Counted from the stretch's first letter, positions 52,977 to 62,122 are shown. The stretch is 64,000 nucleotides of DNA from Streptomyces sp. NBRC 110035 (GCF_000829695.1 NZ_BBNN01000017.1:186001-250000); one strand, 5' to 3'. The notes: generated by a model from the letters alone, not told the origin. Made by a program: numbers and translations.

Positions 52977-54725
52977 TCAGGACCGGGCGTGTGGCGGGAG
53001 CTGGGCGGCCGGGTCCAGTTCCGCCAGCATCGCGCCGCGCAGGCGCAGCGTCGTGACCAGCCGCTGGAACGCCTCGGACCAGTAGTCACCGGCACCCGGT
53101 GAGACGTCCTCCGGTTCGCCCGGTCCGGCCAGGAGCGCATCGAGGTGGCTCGCCTCCAGGGGATCGAGGCAGCGCTCGGCCAGCCCCATGACGCCGCTGA
53201 AACTCCATGGGTAACTCCCCGCGTCCCGTGCGATGTCGAGTGCGTCCACCACGGCCCGACCGAGCTGTGGCGACCACGGCACCGCGCACACACCGAGCAA
53301 CTGGAACGCGTCCGGCAACCCGTGCGTCCCGATGAACCCCGCCACCCACCCGGCCCGCTCGGCGGCATCGAGCGTGCCGAGCAGCTTGGAGCGCTCGGCC
53401 AGGGACACCGCCCCCGGGCCGCCCGTCTCCGCGGCGGAGGGCTCACCGAGCAGAGCCCGCGCCCACTCGGCGTCCCGCTGGCGCACCGCCGCGCGGCACC
53501 AGGCCGCGTGCAGCTCGCTCCGCCAGTCGTCCCCGACCGGGAGGGCCACGATCTGCGACGGCGTACGCCCGCCGAGCCGGCGCGACCATGTGCCCAGGGG
53601 CGTCGCCTCCACCAACTGTCCGAGCCACCAAGACCGTTCGCCCCGTCCCGCGGGAGCCTTGGCCACCACGCCGTCCCGCTCCATGCCCGCGTCGCACTCG
53701 TGCGGCGCCTCGACGGTGAGCAGGGGCGCATCCCGTGTGTGGTCGACGGCCACGCACGCTCCGGCCCGGACCGCCATGCGCCGGGCGAGGGCCGAGCCGG
53801 GCAGCGCCGACAGCAACTCGGCGGCCGTCGCCCGTACAGTGCGGCTGCGGTCGGCGAGCGACTGCTCCAGGAACGGTTCGTCGTCCGGGCCGAGGCGGGT
53901 GCGCAGCGAGTCGAGGAACATCAGCCGGTCCTCGGCCCGCTCCGTCGCCCAGGTCGTCGCGAGCAGTTCGCGTGCGGCGGCGGGCTCGCGGGAGCGCAGG
54001 GAGGAGAGCAGCGCGACCCGCTCCGCGAAGAGACCCTCCTGCCAGAGCCGCAGGACGCCCTCCGTGTCCCCGGGCCCCGGCAGCGACGTGCCCCCATCCG
54101 GCGCCGAGCGCAGGGCGAACCGCCAGTCCGGGTTGAGGCGGGCCAGCCACAGGCCTCGCGGACCCGCGAACCGCAGGGCCGCCGGCCGCAGATCCGTACG
54201 TCCCCGCGCGGCGTCCAGCAGCGCGGGCAGCGCCGGCGGGGGAGCCGCGAAACCGTGGGCGTTCGCCGCCGCGAGCCACTGGGGCAGCAGCTCCATCAGA
54301 TCCGGTGCCGCCCCCCGGCGGCCACTGCCGGAGGCGCCGGAGCGGTCGGTGAGCAGCATCGTCAGCCGTCGGGCGGCGGCGGGCGGCAGCCCGGGACGCA
54401 GGTCCTCGGGCGCCGGCGGGGGGCGCCCGGCCGCCCTGGCGGGGCGCAGCCCGGCCCGACGCCGTACGGTCGCCACGGCCGCCGCGTCCAGCAGGGCCGC
54501 CGGGGCGTTTGCACCGGACACGGAACCCGTCGGGGTGCGCCGGGCGGTCCCCAGCAGGGCGGTGGTGACGAGGTCCTCCCAGTCGTCAGGGTTCTCCCAG
54601 TCGTCAGGGAGGGACGGGGTCGGCGGGCCCGATCCGCCGGACGGGTCCGCGACGGGCGGAACCGGTGAGGAAGGGGCGGGGGCATGCGGAAGGGGCGGGG
54701 GCGCGGCGGTGGAGGTCCTGCTCAT
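52977..54725 (-). CDS. DUF5691 protein of the MoxR-VWA-SWIM system
   Basis: This protein of 582 residues is read from ATG 54725 (GGAAAGGA 5 nt upstream; a GTG directly before is too close). After a Pro/Ser-rich lead, the segment WEDLVTTALLGTARRT opens the conserved domain. Most of the rest is predicted helical with HEAT-like spacing (for example RSRTVRATAAELLSALPGSALARRMAVRAG), suggesting a solenoid scaffold. No catalytic motif is recognised. It follows the SWIM gene on the same strand after 130 nt and should share its DNA-damage-type promoter. The DUF assignment comes from recognised context and sequence style, not a search. Confidence 0.8.
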   Translation of the reverse strand: MSRTSTAAPPPLPHAPAPSSPVPPVADPSGGSGPPTPSLPDDWENPDDWEDLVTTALLGTARRTPTGSVSGANAPAALLDAAAVATVRRRAGLRPARAAGRPPPAPEDLRPGLPPAAARRLTMLLTDRSGASGSGRRGAAPDLMELLPQWLAAANAHGFAAPPPALPALLDAARGRTDLRPAALRFAGPRGLWLARLNPDWRFALRSAPDGGTSLPGPGDTEGVLRLWQEGLFAERVALLSSLRSREPAAARELLATTWATERAEDRLMFLDSLRTRLGPDDEPFLEQSLADRSRTVRATAAELLSALPGSALARRMAVRAGACVAVDHTRDAPLLTVEAPHECDAGMERDGVVAKAPAGRGERSWWLGQLVEATPLGTWSRRLGGRTPSQIVALPVGDDWRSELHAAWCRAAVRQRDAEWARALLGEPSAAETGGPGAVSLAERSKLLGTLDAAERAGWVAGFIGTHGLPDAFQLLGVCAVPWSPQLGRAVVDALDIARDAGSYPWSFSGVMGLAERCLDPLEASHLDALLAGPGEPEDVSPGAGDYWSEAFQRLVTTLRLRGAMLAELDPAAQLPPHARS

Positions 54726-54855
54726 CACGTTCCTTTCCGTCGGACGTCCGGGAGCGGCCCGGAGAGGCTCGCGCGTACGGTGCGTACCGCGCGTACCGCG
54801 TGTGCGGAGACGTCCGGGGAGCGCGGAGGGCGGCGGGGGCGGAGCGGTGGGTGGG

Positions 54856-56220
54856 TCAGCACAGGGGGACCACCTCGCCCGGCCCCTCCGGCCAGGCCGA
54901 CAGCGGAGTGAACCCCCGGTGGCCGCACTCGCCGAAGACCTTGACCGGCGCCCCGCCCGAGAGGGCGACGAGACGCCACAGGCCGGGACGGGAACACGCG
55001 GCCGGGGTGAGCGGCAGGGCCGCGTCCGCGTCGGCGTCGGCGTCCGCGAGCTGCCAGCAGTCCCCGTCCGGAACCGGTATCACCCGGTCCAGGGTCACCG
55101 GCACCGAATCCAGCCAGGGATCGTCGCGCAGCGCGTCGCCGTACCGGGCGGCGGCCAGGGCCGTCGTCGTCCCGGAAGGCCGCTCGGCCGTGGGCGCGGG
55201 CTGCGCGAACTGCTCGCCCGGCGCCGCCCGGACCTGCCCCGGGCCCGGATAGGCGGACAGCTCCGCGTCCAGGGCCAGTCCCACCGGCAGCGCCGGTTCG
55301 GGAGCACGTCCCGCAGCGCCGTAGGAGAGGAGCAGCGACGTACGCTCCGACCGGGTTCCATGCAGCCAGGTCCGACGGGTCGTCAGACGCGCGTCCGCCG
55401 TGTCGTACTGGGCGAGAACCAGCCAGCGGTCGCGCACCGGCGGACCGTCCGCCGAGGCCGGCAGGCCGATGCGGAAGCGGACCGTCGCGGCCAGGCCCTC
55501 CGGCAGCCGCTCGCGGCGCAGCCAGCCCTGATCGAGGAGGTGGAGCAGCGCGCACTCCTCCAGCAGCCGCACCGGCCAGCCCGGACCCGTGCCCGGGATC
55601 GCCCCCAACTCGCGCACCCTGGTGGCCAGTCCCTGCGCCTGTGCGTCGACCATCCGGGCCGCCGTCTCCTCCCACAGGCCGTACCCGGCCTGCTCGGCCG
55701 TGGCCAACCCGCCGCGGAGCAGGTCCGCCAGCCGCTGCTCCAGCTCCGCCGCGCCCGCCGTGACCCGTTCGGCGCGCCGCTCCGCCCTGCGCCGGGCCGC
55801 CTCCGGATCGGCGGGCCCGGACGAGGGACCCGACGGGGAGGCCGCGGTCCTCTTCCGCTCCGCGCGTCCGCGTCTGTCCGCGATCCACCGACCGGCCCAC
55901 TCCGGCACCTCCGCCCGCGGCACCGCCCCTTCGTCGCCGGCCCGGAGCAGCAGCAGACCGAGCGCGTGCTTGCACGGGAACTTACGACTCGGGCAACTGC
56001 ACTTGTACGCGGGACCGGAGGCGTCCGCGAGGTCGACCACCGTCCGATACGGCTTGCTGCCGCTGCCCTCGCACAGCCCCCACACCGCCCCCTCGTCCGA
56101 ACGGCCGGCCCCGGACCACGGACCGGCCGCGCCGAGCCTGCTTCCCGCCTTGCGGGACGCGGTGTCGGGCGCCAAGGCCAGCACCTGGTCCGCACTCCAG
56201 CGCTCCCCCTGCTGAGTCAT
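54856..56220 (-). CDS. SWIM zinc-finger protein
   Basis: This 454-residue protein starts at ATG 56220, exactly 7 nt after a TACCTT -10 hexamer, so the message is leaderless; an in-frame start at 56274 lies upstream of that promoter. The SWIM zinc finger CxCx6CxH is C74, C76, C83, H85 (YKCSCPSRKFPCKH). A charged coiled segment (ARRRAERRAERVTAG) and a long beta/helix C-terminal region with an (AD)n run follow. SWIM fingers bind DNA or proteins. It is the first gene of the leftward arm, divergent from the MoxR ATPase, and likely supplies the nucleic-acid or substrate-recognition part of the system. Confidence 0.9.
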   Translation of the reverse strand: MTQQGERWSADQVLALAPDTASRKAGSRLGAAGPWSGAGRSDEGAVWGLCEGSGSKPYRTVVDLADASGPAYKCSCPSRKFPCKHALGLLLLRAGDEGAVPRAEVPEWAGRWIADRRGRAERKRTAASPSGPSSGPADPEAARRRAERRAERVTAGAAELEQRLADLLRGGLATAEQAGYGLWEETAARMVDAQAQGLATRVRELGAIPGTGPGWPVRLLEECALLHLLDQGWLRRERLPEGLAATVRFRIGLPASADGPPVRDRWLVLAQYDTADARLTTRRTWLHGTRSERTSLLLSYGAAGRAPEPALPVGLALDAELSAYPGPGQVRAAPGEQFAQPAPTAERPSGTTTALAAARYGDALRDDPWLDSVPVTLDRVIPVPDGDCWQLADADADADAALPLTPAACSRPGLWRLVALSGGAPVKVFGECGHRGFTPLSAWPEGPGEVVPLC

Positions 56221-56227
56221 GTCATCG

Positions 56228-56250
56228 AAGGTAGGCCGCACCACTGACAA
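56228..56250 (-). promoter_or_regulatory. DNA-damage (PafBC-type) promoter of the SWIM-DUF5691 arm
   Basis: On the minus strand TTGTCAGTG (56250-56242), exactly 8 nt, then TACCTT (56233-56228): a perfect match to TTGTCRGTG-N8-TANNNT. The SWIM ATG is 7 nt further, at the expected transcription start. Confidence 0.85.
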
Positions 56251-56298
56251 TCGCCCCGGTGCTTGCGTTTGCACAGCTCAAAGCGATTGTCAGTGGTG
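56239..56298. repeat. 16-bp perfect inverted repeat holding both divergent -35 boxes
   Basis: CACCACTGACAATCGC (56239-56254) and its exact complement (56283-56298) flank a 28-bp spacer. Each arm contains the TTGTCAGTG box of one promoter, so the two operons are set back to back with mirror symmetry. Confidence 0.9.
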
Positions 56299-56309
56299 TG
56301 GTGCACGGT
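56287..56309 (+). promoter_or_regulatory. DNA-damage-type promoter of the MoxR-DUF5682-VWA arm
   Basis: TTGTCAGTG (56287-56295), exactly 8 nt, then CACGGT (56304-56309). The -10 differs from TANNNT by one base (C for T), so it may be weaker than its leftward twin. The MoxR ATG is 43 nt downstream. Confidence 0.65.
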
Positions 56310-56352
56310 GGTCACCAGATCCGAACCGGCCGAGCCGGAGGGGGAGCGCACC

Positions 56353-57498
56353 ATGACTGTCTCCGTAGAACCGACATCCGTCGACCCGCGTCAGAACGGC
56401 TCCGGGACCCTGCCCCCGGCCGAGGTCCTGCGGGCGCACGCCGAGGACGCCTTCGCCGCCGAACTCGCCGCGCTGGCCGGGCAGGACGACCGTCCGCGCC
56501 CCGCCCGGTGGAAGCTGTCCCCGTGGGCCGTCGCGACCTATCTGCTCGGCGGCACGCTGGCGGACGGCACCGTGATCACACCGAAGTACGTCGGCCCGCG
56601 CCGCATCGTCGAGGTCGCCGTCACCACCCTGGCCACCGATCGCGCGCTGCTCCTCCTCGGTGTGCCCGGCACCGCGAAGACCTGGGTGTCCGAGCACCTC
56701 GCCGCCGCGGTCAGCGGTGACTCCACCCTGCTGGTCCAGGGCACCGCCGGCACCCCGGAGGAGGCCATCCGCTACGGCTGGAACTACGCCCGCCTGCTCG
56801 CCCACGGACCCAGCCGCGACGCTCTCGTGCCCAGCCCCGTCATGCGTGCGATGGCGGACGGGACGACGGTCCGTGTCGAGGAACTGACCCGTGTCCCGGC
56901 CGATGTCCAGGACACGCTCATCACGATCCTGTCGGAGAAGACACTGCCGATTCCCGAACTGGGCCAGGAGGTGCAGGCGGTCCGCGGCTTCAACCTGATC
57001 GCCACCGCCAACGACCGCGACCGCGGGGTCAACGACCTGTCCAGCGCCCTGCGCCGCCGTTTCAACACCGTGGTGCTGCCACTGCCGGAAACCCCCGAGG
57101 CGGAGGTCGACATCGTCTCGCGCCGCGTGGACCAGATCGGCCGCTCCCTCGACCTGCCGGCCGCGCCCGACGGCATCGCCGAGATCCGCCGGGTCGTGAC
57201 CGTCTTCCGCGAGCTGCGCGACGGGGTCACCACCGACGGCCGGACGAAGCTGAAGTCGCCCAGCGGCACGCTGTCGACCGCCGAGGCGATCTCCGTCGTC
57301 ACCAACGGTCTGGCGCTGGCGGCCCACTTCGGCGACGGCGTGCTGCGGGCCGGGGACGTCGCGGCGGGCGTTCACGGCGCGGTCGTCCGCGACCCGGCGG
57401 CGGACCGCGTCATCTGGCAGGAGTACCTGGAGACCGTCGTCCGCGAGCGTGACGGCTGGACGGACTTCTACCGGGCCTGCCGGGAGGCCGGCGCGTGA
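56353..57498 (+). CDS. MoxR-type AAA+ ATPase
   Basis: This 381-residue ATPase starts at ATG 56353 behind GGAGGGGGAG. Walker A is GVPGTAKT (103-110). The Walker B acidic residues are Glu176-Glu177 (VRVEELTRVP). Sensor 1 is LIATANDRD, and the arginine-finger region is LSSALRRRFN. The N-terminal ~85 residues and the ending FYRAC are specific to this group. MoxR ATPases act with VWA proteins as chaperone-like remodelling or metal-insertion machines. The VWA partner is two genes downstream. This is the first gene of the rightward arm. Confidence 0.92.
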   Translation: MTVSVEPTSVDPRQNGSGTLPPAEVLRAHAEDAFAAELAALAGQDDRPRPARWKLSPWAVATYLLGGTLADGTVITPKYVGPRRIVEVAVTTLATDRALLLLGVPGTAKTWVSEHLAAAVSGDSTLLVQGTAGTPEEAIRYGWNYARLLAHGPSRDALVPSPVMRAMADGTTVRVEELTRVPADVQDTLITILSEKTLPIPELGQEVQAVRGFNLIATANDRDRGVNDLSSALRRRFNTVVLPLPETPEAEVDIVSRRVDQIGRSLDLPAAPDGIAEIRRVVTVFRELRDGVTTDGRTKLKSPSGTLSTAEAISVVTNGLALAAHFGDGVLRAGDVAAGVHGAVVRDPAADRVIWQEYLETVVRERDGWTDFYRACREAGA

Positions 57499-57517
57499 AC
57501 GGCAGGGGGAGCGCGGC

Positions 57518-59989
57518 GTGCCGGGAGCCGGCGTGCCCGCCCGGCGGGGCTTCGAGGGGGACGGGGACGGCATGGGAGACATGAGCGACGTGGACCGGCC
57601 CGGTGGCGTCCGGGGAACGGGACCGCTGCTGCTCGGAGTGCGGCACCACGGGCCGGGGTCGGCGCGGGCGGTGCGGGCCGCGCTGGAGGAGACCCGGCCG
57701 GAGGCCGTCCTGGTCGAGGGCCCGCCCGAGGCGAACGATCTGATTCCGCTCGCCGTGCACGAGGACATGCGCCCGCCGGTCGCCCTGCTCGCCCATGCCG
57801 TGGACGAGCCCGGCCGCTCGGCGTTCTGGCCGCTCGCCGGGTTCTCCCCGGAGTGGGTCGCGATCCGCTGGGCGCTCGAACACGGCGTCCCCGCCCGCTT
57901 CATCGACCTGCCGGCCGTCCACAGCCTGGCCTGGAGCAAGGAGGAGGAGGGCGGACCGGAGGACCGCGAAACGGCGGACGGGGAGCGGGCGTCCGGCGCG
58001 GGTGCCGGTGTGCGGATCGATCCGCTCGCGGTGCTGGCCGAGGCAGCCGGGTACGACGACGCCGAGCGCTGGTGGGAGGACGTCGTCGAGCACCGGGGCG
58101 TGGGGGAGAAGGGCGAGGCACTCGCACCGTTCACGGTTCTGGAGGAGGCCATGACGGCGCTCCGGGAGGAGGGCGGAAGCGGCGGACACGACCAAGATCC
58201 CGTCCGGGAGGCGTACATGCGCCTTCAGATCCGGGCGGCGCAGCGCGAGTTCGGGGGCGGCGTGGCCGTCGTCTGCGGTGCCTGGCACGTGCCCGCGTTG
58301 CGGCGGAGGACCACCGTCACCGCCGACCGGGCCCTGCTGAAGGGGCTGCCGAAGGTCAGGGCGGACATGACCTGGGTGCCGTGGACGAACCGCAGGCTGT
58401 CCCGCTTCAGCGGATACGGCGCGGGCATCACCTCGCCCGGCTGGTACGGGCATCTGTTCGGCGCGGTGGACCGGCCCGTCGAGCGGTGGATGACCAAGGT
58501 GGCGGGGCTGCTGCGGGCCGAGGACCGGATCGTGTCCTCCGCCCATGTCATCGAGGCGGTGCGGCTGGCGGACGCGCTCGCCGCGATGCGCGGCCGGCCC
58601 CTGCCCGGTCTGGGCGAGACGACCGACGCCGTCCGGGCGGTGATGTGCGAGGGCTCCGACGTCCCGCTGGCGCTGGTGCACGACCGGCTGGTCGTCGGGG
58701 ACGTGCTGGGGGAGGTGCCGGCGGCGGCGCCCGCGGTACCCCTCCAGCGGGACCTCACGCGGACCCAGCGCAGGCTGCGGCTGAAGCCCGAGGCCGCGGA
58801 GCGCGAGCTGGAGCTCGACCTGCGCAAGGAGACCGACGGGGAGCGCAGCAGACTGCTGCACCGGTTGCGTCTGCTCGCCGTGGACTGGGGCGAGCCGGTC
58901 GCCTCGTACGGGAGTACGGGCACCTTCCGGGAGGCCTGGCGGCTGCGCTGGGAACCGGAGCTGTCCGTGCGGGTCGCGGAGGCCGGGATATGGGGGACGA
59001 CCGTACGCGCCGCCGCGACCGCCAGGGCGGAGGCGGACGCCGAAGCCGCACAGGGCCTCGCCGACGTCACCGGGCTCGCCGAGCGCTGCCTCCTGGCCGA
59101 ACTGCCCGACGCGCTGCCGACGGTGATGCGGATACTGGCCGACCGCGCGGCCCTCGACTCGGACGTCGGCCATCTCGCCCGGGCCCTGCCGGCCCTGGTC
59201 CGCTCGCTGCGCTACGGCGATGTGCGCGGCACCGGTTCCGGGGCGCTCGCGGAGGTCGCCGCCGGGCTGGCGGAGCGGATCCTGGTCGGCCTGCCGCCGG
59301 CGTGTGCCGGACTGGACGCGGACGCCGCCGACGAGATGCGCGGCCACCTCGACGCCGTGCACGGCGCGGTCGGCCTCCTCGGCGACGCACCCGCGCCGGG
59401 CCACGGCGACCTGCGCACCCGCTGGGCGTCGGTGCTGCGCACGCTGGCGACGCGGGACACCGTGCCCGGGGTGATACGGGGACGGTCGGTCCGCCTGCTG
59501 CTGGACGACGGGGAACTGGCGCACGACGAGGCGGCCCGGCAGATGGGGCTGGTGCTGTCGTCGCCGGGTACGGCACCGGCGGACGCGGCGGCGTGGATCG
59601 AGGGCTTCGTCGGAGGCGGCTCGGGCGGCGGTCTGCTCCTCGTCCACGACGAGCGGCTCCGCGGACTGGTCGACGCGTGGCTGACGGGCGTGCCGGCGGA
59701 GGCGTTCACGGACGTACTGCCGCTGCTGCGGCGGACGTTCTCGGCGTACGAGTCCGGGGTCCGGCGCACGTTGGGCGAGCTGGTCCGGCGCGGACCGGGG
59801 GCGCCGGTCGGCCCGGCGACCGCCGGTTGTGGAGCACCCGGGTTCGCGGCCGGCCTCGACACCGCCCGTGCGGACGCGGTCCTGCCCGTGGTGCGGCTGC
59901 TGCTCGGCCTGGACGAGGACCGGGCCGCCGCCCGGGGCGGCGAAGGCGGCGGGGGCGCGTGTGCCGGCCTGGTGGAGGCGGCGCGATGA
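57518..59989 (+). CDS. DUF5682 protein with TraB/TIKI-like motifs
   Basis: This protein of about 823 residues is read from GTG 57518 with AGGGGGAG 6 nt upstream; ATG 57572 is a shorter option. The N-terminal domain contains LLGVRHHGPGS (HHGPGS at 43-48), VLVEGPPE (66-71) and VVCGAWHVPAL (His257). This spacing of His, Glu and His motifs recalls TraB/PrgY/TIKI-type metallohydrolase folds; the likeness is my inference. The rest is long, helical and Arg/Leu-rich without recognised motifs. Its stop overlaps a further ATG (ATGA). It lies between the MoxR and VWA genes and is probably the effector or substrate-processing part. Confidence 0.85.
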   Translation: MPGAGVPARRGFEGDGDGMGDMSDVDRPGGVRGTGPLLLGVRHHGPGSARAVRAALEETRPEAVLVEGPPEANDLIPLAVHEDMRPPVALLAHAVDEPGRSAFWPLAGFSPEWVAIRWALEHGVPARFIDLPAVHSLAWSKEEEGGPEDRETADGERASGAGAGVRIDPLAVLAEAAGYDDAERWWEDVVEHRGVGEKGEALAPFTVLEEAMTALREEGGSGGHDQDPVREAYMRLQIRAAQREFGGGVAVVCGAWHVPALRRRTTVTADRALLKGLPKVRADMTWVPWTNRRLSRFSGYGAGITSPGWYGHLFGAVDRPVERWMTKVAGLLRAEDRIVSSAHVIEAVRLADALAAMRGRPLPGLGETTDAVRAVMCEGSDVPLALVHDRLVVGDVLGEVPAAAPAVPLQRDLTRTQRRLRLKPEAAERELELDLRKETDGERSRLLHRLRLLAVDWGEPVASYGSTGTFREAWRLRWEPELSVRVAEAGIWGTTVRAAATARAEADAEAAQGLADVTGLAERCLLAELPDALPTVMRILADRAALDSDVGHLARALPALVRSLRYGDVRGTGSGALAEVAAGLAERILVGLPPACAGLDADAADEMRGHLDAVHGAVGLLGDAPAPGHGDLRTRWASVLRTLATRDTVPGVIRGRSVRLLLDDGELAHDEAARQMGLVLSSPGTAPADAAAWIEGFVGGGSGGGLLLVHDERLRGLVDAWLTGVPAEAFTDVLPLLRRTFSAYESGVRRTLGELVRRGPGAPVGPATAGCGAPGFAAGLDTARADAVLPVVRLLLGLDEDRAAARGGEGGGGACAGLVEAAR

Positions 59990-60177
59990 CCGACGCACGG
60001 GTACGGCAGCGAGGCGCACAGCCGCAGGGTGCACGAGCCCAGGACGCACGAGTGCGGGACGAACACCCCGGACCGAAGGACCCCGGACCGAAGAACCCCG
60101 GGCCCGAAGGGCGACGGAGTGAAGGGCCACGGCGCGGAGGATCACAGCACGAGGGGGACACATGTCGGCTGCGGTGA
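59986..60177 (+). CDS. possible 63-residue Pro/Gly/Arg-rich peptide
   Basis: An ATG overlapping the DUF5682 stop (ATGA) opens a 63-codon frame. It contains a triple PGPK-type repeat encoded by three near-identical 15-nt units and overlaps the VWA start. It may be a coupling frame or simply the trace of repeat expansion between two genes that once overlapped directly. No homologue is recognised. Confidence 0.3.
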   Translation: MTDARVRQRGAQPQGARAQDARVRDEHPGPKDPGPKNPGPEGRRSEGPRRGGSQHEGDTCRLR

Positions 60178-61343
60178 CGGACGTGGAGCAGGAGCGGCTG
60201 CGGCGGTGGCGGCTGGTGCTGGGCGGGGGCGCGGCGGACGGCACCGGGTGCGGTCTGTCCGGGCAGGACGCCGCCGTGGACGGAGCGCTCACCGCGCTCT
60301 ACGGCAAGGCGGACGGACCGCAGAAGGGAGGCAAGGAGCGGTCGGGGCAGGAGCGTTCGGCGGGGTTGGGGGCGTCCGCGCCGTCGGTGGCGCGCTGGCT
60401 CGGGGACATCCGGACCTACTTCCCGTCCTCCGTCGTCCGGATCATGCAGCGCGACGCCATCGACCGGCTGGGGCTCGCCACTCTCCTCCTGGAACCGGAG
60501 ATGCTGGAGGCGGTCGAGGCCGACGTCCACCTCGTGGGCACTCTGATGTCGCTCAACAAGGCGATGCCGGAGACGACCAGGGAGACGGCACGGGCCGTCG
60601 TCCGCAGGGTCGTCGACGCGCTGGAGAAGCGGCTCGCCACCCGCACCCGGGCCACCCTCACCGGTGCCCTCGACCGGAGCGCCCGCGTCGACCGGCCCCG
60701 CCACCACGACATCGACTGGAACCGCACCATCGCGGCCAACCTCAAGCACTACCTCCCCGAGTACCGGACGGTCGTGCCCGAGCGGCTCGTCGGCTACGGG
60801 CGTGCCGCGCGGTCGGTGAAGAAGGAGGTCGTCCTCTGTGTCGACCAGTCCGGGTCGATGGCGGCGTCCGTCGTCTACGCGTCGGTGTTCGGAGCGGTCC
60901 TCGCGTCCATGCGGTCGATCGCCACGCGGCTGGTCGTGTTCGACACGGCGGTCGTCGACCTCACGGACCAGCTCGACGACCCCGTCGACGTGATCTTCGG
61001 AACCCGGCTCGGCGGCGGTACGGACATCAACCGGGCGCTGGCGTACTGCCAGTCACAGATCACCCGGCCCGCGGAGACGGTGGTCGTCCTCATCAGCGAC
61101 CTCTACGAAGGGGGCATCCGCGACGAGATGCTCAAGAGGGTCGCGGCGATGAAGGCGTCCGGGGTGCAGTTCGTGACGCTGCTGGCGCTGTCCGACGAGG
61201 GAGCGCCCGCCTACGACCGGGAGCACGCGGCCGCACTGGCCGCGCTGGGCGCGCCGGCGTTCGCCTGCACGCCCGACCTGTTTCCGGAGGTGATGGCCGC
61301 GGCGATCGAGAAACGTCCGCTGCCGGTACCGGACCCGGTGTGA
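60162..61343 (+). CDS. VWA-domain (CoxE-like) protein
   Basis: This 393-residue protein starts at ATG 60162, with GAGGGGGA upstream. The N-terminal helical half includes VARWLGDIRTYFPSSVVRIMQRDAIDRLG. The von Willebrand A domain begins at about residue 220, and its metal site DxSxS is D228-Q-S-G-S232, completed by Thr287 (GGGTDI) and Asp in LISDLYEGG. The site is complete, so Mg2+-dependent partner binding is expected. It is the partner class of MoxR ATPases and closes the rightward operon. No membrane segment or signal is seen, so it works in the cytoplasm. Confidence 0.93.
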   Translation: MSAAVTDVEQERLRRWRLVLGGGAADGTGCGLSGQDAAVDGALTALYGKADGPQKGGKERSGQERSAGLGASAPSVARWLGDIRTYFPSSVVRIMQRDAIDRLGLATLLLEPEMLEAVEADVHLVGTLMSLNKAMPETTRETARAVVRRVVDALEKRLATRTRATLTGALDRSARVDRPRHHDIDWNRTIAANLKHYLPEYRTVVPERLVGYGRAARSVKKEVVLCVDQSGSMAASVVYASVFGAVLASMRSIATRLVVFDTAVVDLTDQLDDPVDVIFGTRLGGGTDINRALAYCQSQITRPAETVVVLISDLYEGGIRDEMLKRVAAMKASGVQFVTLLALSDEGAPAYDREHAAALAALGAPAFACTPDLFPEVMAAAIEKRPLPVPDPV

Positions 61344-62122
61344 GGAGGGGGGAAGAAAGGAGGGGAGAGGCGCGGAGAAGAGGAGGACGGCGCAGCCCGC
61401 GCCACTCCCTGAGCTCCCGGTGCTCCGGGTGCCGCCCGATCTCCCGGTGCCGCCCGGATCCCCGGGGCTGTCGGCTGCTGTCGGTCCCCCTGCCTGCGCC
61501 GCTCACGTGCGACCCGCCGATGGGCACCGGGCGCCGGGGCCTCTCGGCAGACGGCGCCCGCTCCTCAGCCGGAGCCGGAGGCCTCCGCGTCACCGGCCGC
61601 GGGTCGACCCGGAGCGGCGGAGGCCGCCCCGTACGGCCCGCACCACGGAGGCGCCGGGGTCGGCGCCGAGGCGTACGACACCTGACCGCACGGCGGAGCC
61701 GACGGCCGCGGGGCCGCGGGGAGCGTGCCGAGCCGGTGGCCCCCGCTCCCCGCACCCCCGGCGAAAGCCCGGACGGCACGAGGGGCAACCGCACCGCCAC
61801 CGGCCACGGAACCCCGCGTCACGGGGACACCCCGGCCGTCACCGTGACGCGAGGTTCCGCCCCGCCCCTGCTCGTCCCCGGTGCCGCCGCGCAGGCCGGA
61901 GCGGCCGACACACGGGAGCGGTACCGGGACGTCCCCGTCTCCCCCGCGTAGGCAAGCCCGCGACGGGCGGACCGTGCTCCCCGGCCGGTCCCGCACGGCC
62001 CTGTCCGTGCGGGACCGTGCACGGTGCCGTGGGCCTGCCTGCCGGGTCGCCCCCGCCCCTCTCCGGGTGCGGAAACCCGAGCCCCGGACCTCCCCGCCGT
62101 CTCCGAGGCCTCTGTCCATCGC

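Noticed and set aside
60029-61951. Long plus-strand frame overlapping the VWA gene and running beyond it
   Set aside because: Composition is Arg/Gly/Ala/Pro with no recognisable fold, and it lies almost wholly in another frame of a clear VWA gene.
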